Shown here piece by piece: positions 59,778 through 64,000 of a stretch of DNA of 64,000 bases. Each line of letters starts with the position of its first letter. Position 1 is the first letter of the stretch. Under the pieces are notes generated by a model that was not told the origin of the DNA, did no database searches, and saw only the letters and a program-made list of their open reading frames with translations. A program made the translations under genes and the position numbers. The stretch spans positions 2,266,001 through 2,330,000 of the forward strand of contig CP141135.1 of NCBI GenBank assembly GCA_035236585.1, in the 5' to 3' direction. The DNA is from Warburgia ugandensis (lineage: Eukaryota; Streptophyta; Magnoliopsida; Canellales; Canellaceae).

Positions 59778-62700
59778 TTAAGCAACTGGAGGTCGCAACT
59801 TATGGTCTTGTGAGGTGTCAACCACTGCAGGAGGCATCCATTGCCACATTGCCATACCAGGGAATCCGGGGTAAGCCAGTGTTTTGTTTGCCGAAGCTGC
59901 CGCTTGATTTTGTGCGGCAAAGGCACTAGCGGCGGCTGCCGCATGCATTGCACTCAGGTGAGGCATGAATCCAGGCTGTGGCATGGTCACGGCCTTGACT
60001 TGCTGCTCCAACCTCTCCTTGTCCGACTTCAGCTTTGTTTTCTCATCACGGAGCTCAATTTTCTCTGCCTGCAAATGTGGAAATAAACACATGGAAAAAC
60101 AGAAGTGGAGATTTTGGTTCTTTCAGAAAAGAATTGGAAACTCAAGAAGATAATTAGAACATCATTCACTTTCGAGAGAAGGAGATGGATGGTTATTTAC
60201 ATTTCCAGTTTTAACAATTGTAAGTGACATTCAATATTGTCCTGCTGAATCTAATGGTTGTAGAAGGGGAGCCATGGCGTAACGGTAAAAGTTGTTGTCA
60301 TGTGACCTTAAGGTCACAGGTTCAAGGCGTAGAGTCAGCCTCTTGCAAAATGCAAGGTAAGGTTGCCTACTATAGGCCCTTGTGGCCCACCCCTTCCCCG
60401 GACCCCGCATAGGCAGGAGCTTCGTGCACCGTGGCTGCCCTTTGAATCTAACGTTTATCTCAAATTTGAGAAGTACCATCTGATATTTGTGCTATAAGCA
60501 TTATTTCTTATTGTGTCTAGTTCCATGGGGCCAAGGCCAGGTCATTTTAAACCCAAAAGCATGAGTTCACACACAACTCTGGTCCATGCCTGAAGTGAAA
60601 GCATAAATTCACACACAAACTTTGGTCCCTCCTGAAGTCAATGGCAGGTTGATCTTCTATATCTCCAAAAAGAATGTAACACAGACCTAAGTAGAGTACT
60701 CACCTTCAAATCTTTAATTGTCTCCTGAAGTTTTTCATTTGCTTCCTTAAGCTGTTGTGCCTCACTTCTCAACTGTACCAACAGACGAGCGGCATCACTT
60801 AAAATCATAGCTTTGTCAGTCTTAGGAGGTCTCCCAGGTTCGAGAATGGAACCCAATTCCGTGAACCTAAGGTCCAAGATAAATCAACCAGATAACTATT
60901 AAAATAATTGATGTAAATCACAGAAAAGCAAAAGCCAACAAAGTTTTCTCCCTACATCTCTTATGCTCATGTAGAATCAAAGTGGTAACAAAATCCTGAC
61001 CCACAATCACAGGGTTAGGATTGTCTGATGCATGAGAATTTCCCAGGCATGGCCTATCTAAGAAGAGACTCAGCTGATGAATGTTTTGGTTTACCAAAGG
61101 CAAATTGTTCTAGACTTCTTGACACCACAAAATTCCTCCAAACATCTAAAAGGGGACTTTTGTCTTAAAGTGGGACAAAGTCTAATCTGTACCAATCCAA
61201 ATGCACACAACCGCACTTATAACTAATACCTATAGTCCTTTTCTGATAGTGGCATTTTTTTTCTTCATTTCACATTTTGTAACTAGCCATGAATACCTCT
61301 TACAATTCCCTATCAACAACAAATAGAAATATTTTTATTTAATATATTTAGGAGTGCCATTGATAACAAGGGAGTTTGGATATCTTTGCACATAAAATGG
61401 GGGTGTGTTGAGAGAGAGAGAGAGAGAGTGCCTTTCATTCAGCCTTTCCCTCCGCATTTTCTCACGGCATGCTTTAGTCTTGAGTCCACTGACAGGTTCG
61501 TCTCTTGGCCTGCATAACGTATCTATTGTGTCAGGCAAATAAAGCAAAATATTCACATTAGTGATATCTCTGATGCTCCATATCTAAAACATCCACACAG
61601 AAACAATCGACAACTCAGATTTATATAAAGATGAATGATTAATATTAGAAGAACTCTTAATGCATCGTCATATGAATTAGAATGGGCACTTGAATCTGCA
61701 TTCTCATATGTATCAAAGAGACTATGGATTTATCACACATAAAATGGAAAGGAAAGTTGGTCATGATGCAATAAAGCAAGACCTGTAATAATATAAATGA
61801 GAGCATGGATTTACCAAGATATAACCAAGAATAAAGTCCTGGAAAATGCATTATCTCCTGCAGCCAAATGGCCAGGACAACAGAGTTATTCTCATTGGAT
61901 TACCATGCCCATACCAATCAGCACCGCTTCAAGACAGCAGACTTCTCTCAGTACATACAATGAGAAACAAATGATATCTGTACCAATATGCAAGTCTCCA
62001 CCACTATCAAATATGCTACGTGTGTATCATAATTTTAACATGTGTGTCTGCTCTAATTCACATCTAAATTTGAGCTACTAACGCCTCCCTATATTTCAAG
62101 AAAATGCTCCCATTTTCCTTTTTGTCCTGCCATGGATCACTCTTAGATGGTAATAAAGAACAAGTCAAGCTACAAACCTATCCCTCCCGAGTAATCACCA
62201 AATCAATACAAAATGGTGGCATGATTGCACCCGACTAAAGCAAATTTCTCTTAGAACTATCCAGTTTGGGGCCCATAGCAAGACGTTCATGATATCCCCA
62301 GCCTAACTGTTTGAGGTAAATCAGTAGAATGATTATGCAAATTTCTAACAAGACAAATCTAAGAAGGGTAAAAACATTTACGAGACTAGATAACTGCATC
62401 ACTGGCAACTGATCACTCAAATGAGCAAAAATCCCCATCTCAAACCAATCAGAAAATTCAGCACTTTCATCAGCCAAAAGATCAATTCATTCCTTGTGGT
62501 AACAACCACTATTAAATTTTTTAGTATAAAATTGAAGACCCAATAATGCTAGATGACTAGAAGAACCAAGAAAGATTGCATATATATATCCACAAGCCCA
62601 AAACCTATAAAAACTAAAACAAAAAAGTGCATTTATATTCAAGCTAGGAGAGGATCATTTTGAACTCAATTGGCTAATGCAGATCAACTGACATATATAA

Positions 62701-63113
62701 TCTTCACAGAAAACTATTCAACAAGCTCATCAACTTATTATTAACTGAGAGAACTTTCCATATGAATACCAGGCAAAGGAAAGAAAATAAGAGAAAAATC
62801 TAAACCTTTTCCTTGAATTTGTCTGCTCAAGCCCACAGACATCTTTGAATGCATCATCAATCTCCGCACTGTCATCCCACATCCATATACAACATCAAAG
62901 TCGTTGATTAAAAGAACAAAAGAAACCCCTCAACAAATAAAGAACTAGAATCAAATAACACAAAATCAAGCACATTCCAGAAATAAAAACCTTCAAATTC
63001 TCTTACCAAGCATTGGGCAGGTCATTGAACCCATCAAGAATGAAGCGGAATTCGCCATCGGAACCACCAACATCATTGATCCAGTCGTATTCTGAGATCG
63101 AATTCGATCCCAT
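59778..63113 (-). CDS. ILR3-like: Clade IVc bHLH transcription factor (ILR3/bHLH115-like)
   Basis: This is a nuclear bHLH factor of the group (ILR3/bHLH105, bHLH34, 104, 115) that activates iron-deficiency genes as homo- and heterodimers. Exons: 63113-63007, 62868-62806, 61509-61432, 60866-60704 and 60068-59778 (TAA): 702 nt, 233 aa, matching ILR3 length. The basic region TKACREKMRRERLNER (about 68-83) keeps Glu and Arg but has Lys where E-box binders have His. Helix-loop-helix is FTELGSILEPGRPPKTDKAM. A leucine-zipper coiled coil (LRSEAQQLKEANEKL through LEQQVKAV) follows. An Ala-rich stretch precedes the conserved C-terminus AMWQWMPPAVVDTSQDHKL RPPVA, the region reported to bind BRUTUS-type E3 ligases in this clade. 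Intron 3 must use a GC donor to keep frame (see findings). Subclade is secure; the exact paralogue is not. Confidence 0.93.
60266..60443 (+). mobile_element. Au-type SINE, copy 8, in bHLH intron 4
   Basis: Full-length plus-strand copy: GGGGAGCCATGGCGTAACGG, GTGACCTTAAGGTCACAGG with TTCAAGG box B, CTCTTGCAAAATGCAAGG, CTTCGTGCACCGTGGCTGCC. A possible target duplication TGAATCTAA lies at about 60246-60254 and 60443-60451. It is antisense to the bHLH gene. Confidence 0.92.
61411..61428. repeat. (AG)9 microsatellite at a splice donor
   Basis: Nine AG units on the plus strand, CT on the coding strand, beginning two bases into bHLH intron 3 after the GCA of the donor. Confidence 0.95.
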
Positions 63114-63420
63114 TTCAAAACCCCAATTCCCTAACTATTATTCGCCAACAAAAAAATAACGGAAATATCCCGCCTTTATGAACCCAACTTGGGTTTCCCC
63201 GGTTGATTGAAGGAGGGGAAACCAAGAAGAGAATCAAGATGATGTTGCAGATGATGAAGAGCAGTTAGCACCTAGGGTTTCGCAAAATCCAGTCCTTGGG
63301 GGGGAAAATATCGGAAAAAGAGGAACAGATAGATGGAGAGAGAAAATGAGCGGCTTTAAATGGGTTAGAGAGAGAGAGAGAGAGAGATTTTGTGCGAGCT
63401 TCCGGCGCTTACAAAAAGAA
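63114..63420 (-). promoter_or_regulatory. bHLH 5' leader/promoter with (GA)n
   Basis: Purine-rich sequence upstream of the ATG includes (AG)11 at 63366-63387, that is (CT)n on the coding strand. Such Y-patch-like tracts are common in plant core promoters and 5' UTRs. No precise start site can be set. Confidence 0.4.
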
Positions 63421-64000
63421 ATTTGTGGTACTCTTCCCGAGAAATGAAGTAATAATTTGGGCTACAGAAATGATATTGCCACCCCTTTTCATTTTAGAGT
63501 TTTTATTAAATGACCAAAATGCCTTCTCTTGATAGAGAATGGAAGAAATTGATTAGTGTTAGATTTACATCTTATGGTAATAAAGATTAAGATGATGCAA
63601 TTGAGATTTTTGTAAAATTTGAATTAATTGTGTTAACCATTCCTGTTTTTGATAATTCTCTTTAGGCCGTGTACATGTTTAAAGATCAGATCTCAAAGGC
63701 TAGGCCCACCATCTACCAAGTCAGAACAACAAAAGCTACGATCATCCATCGGATGAGATCTAGGGTATGGCCAATCTAAGGTTTTGGATCACCAATATGT
63801 GAGCCTCACCTCTATTTTCATTTTAGGTTGCCAATCCCTTTATTTTTAGTTGGATCTATAATTTGCTTTGTTGTAGTGACTGGTGTCAATTACTCCAAAT
63901 AACCCAATTAAAATGTTTTATATAATGTAGTTTACGCAATTACTCCAAATTATTTCATATAATTATATATAAAGTAATGGCACAAACGATAAACTAGATT
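63421..64000. other. Upstream intergenic edge
   Basis: AT-rich sequence with no recognisable gene or repeat; the bHLH distal promoter probably lies here. Confidence 0.4.

Noticed and set aside
1104..60440. Au SINEs as genuine tRNA genes
   Set aside because: They have A and B boxes but cannot fold into a full cloverleaf, and they share a long non-tRNA body.

Overview
This window is nuclear DNA from a flowering plant. It has long GT-AG introns, four multi-exon plant genes with large introns, no operons, and retrotransposons packed between and inside genes. The gene content and the abundance of RTE-type LINEs and Au-type SINEs fit a woody, possibly early-diverging (magnoliid-like) angiosperm. 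That placement is a guess; the sequence fixes it only as angiosperm.

Layout. (1) 1-5,550 (+): the 3' two thirds of a short-chain dehydrogenase/reductase of the FOREVER YOUNG (FEY) type; its first exon(s) lie left of the window. (2) 7,347-32,437 (-): a complete eight-exon gene for the B-block-binding largest subunit of TFIIIC (about 1,901 aa over 25 kb). Its introns hold most of the repeats: a solo LTR with a perfect 5-bp target duplication and an RTE LINE nested inside it (intron 6), an Au SINE (intron 5), and in the 9.6-kb intron 4 a second near-full-length RTE LINE, an element with about 530-bp inverted ends, and a tandemly duplicated intron segment. (3) 33-45.7 kb: a gene-poor region with LINE fragments, a frameshifted F-box/LRR-like relic, a 3.8-kb TG...CA element that looks like a long LTR, and a decayed Ty1/copia element. 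(4) 45,712-50,893 (+): a complete 11-exon gene for a 344-aa protein joining a [4Fe-4S] ferredoxin-like segment to a metallo-beta-lactamase-fold domain. (5) 51-59.7 kb: SINEs, an RNase H relic, unidentified gene fragments and degenerate tandem repeats. (6) 59,778-63,113 (-): a complete five-exon clade IVc bHLH transcription factor (ILR3/bHLH115-like, 233 aa), an iron-homeostasis regulator type.

The genes are unrelated neighbours: FEY and TFIIIC converge and there is no shared pathway. The most striking patterns are these. Each of the four intact genes has one Au-type SINE in an intron, including the gene for the factor that binds Pol III B boxes. The bHLH gene appears to use a GC-AG intron whose donor abuts a (CT)n microsatellite. 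The ferredoxin-MBL fusion has a non-canonical metal motif. The intron insertions form datable layers, several with clear target-site duplications. I found no CRISPR, operon or bacterial-type defence system and no convincing intact tRNA, rRNA or snoRNA gene. No wholly new system can be proven from sequence alone.
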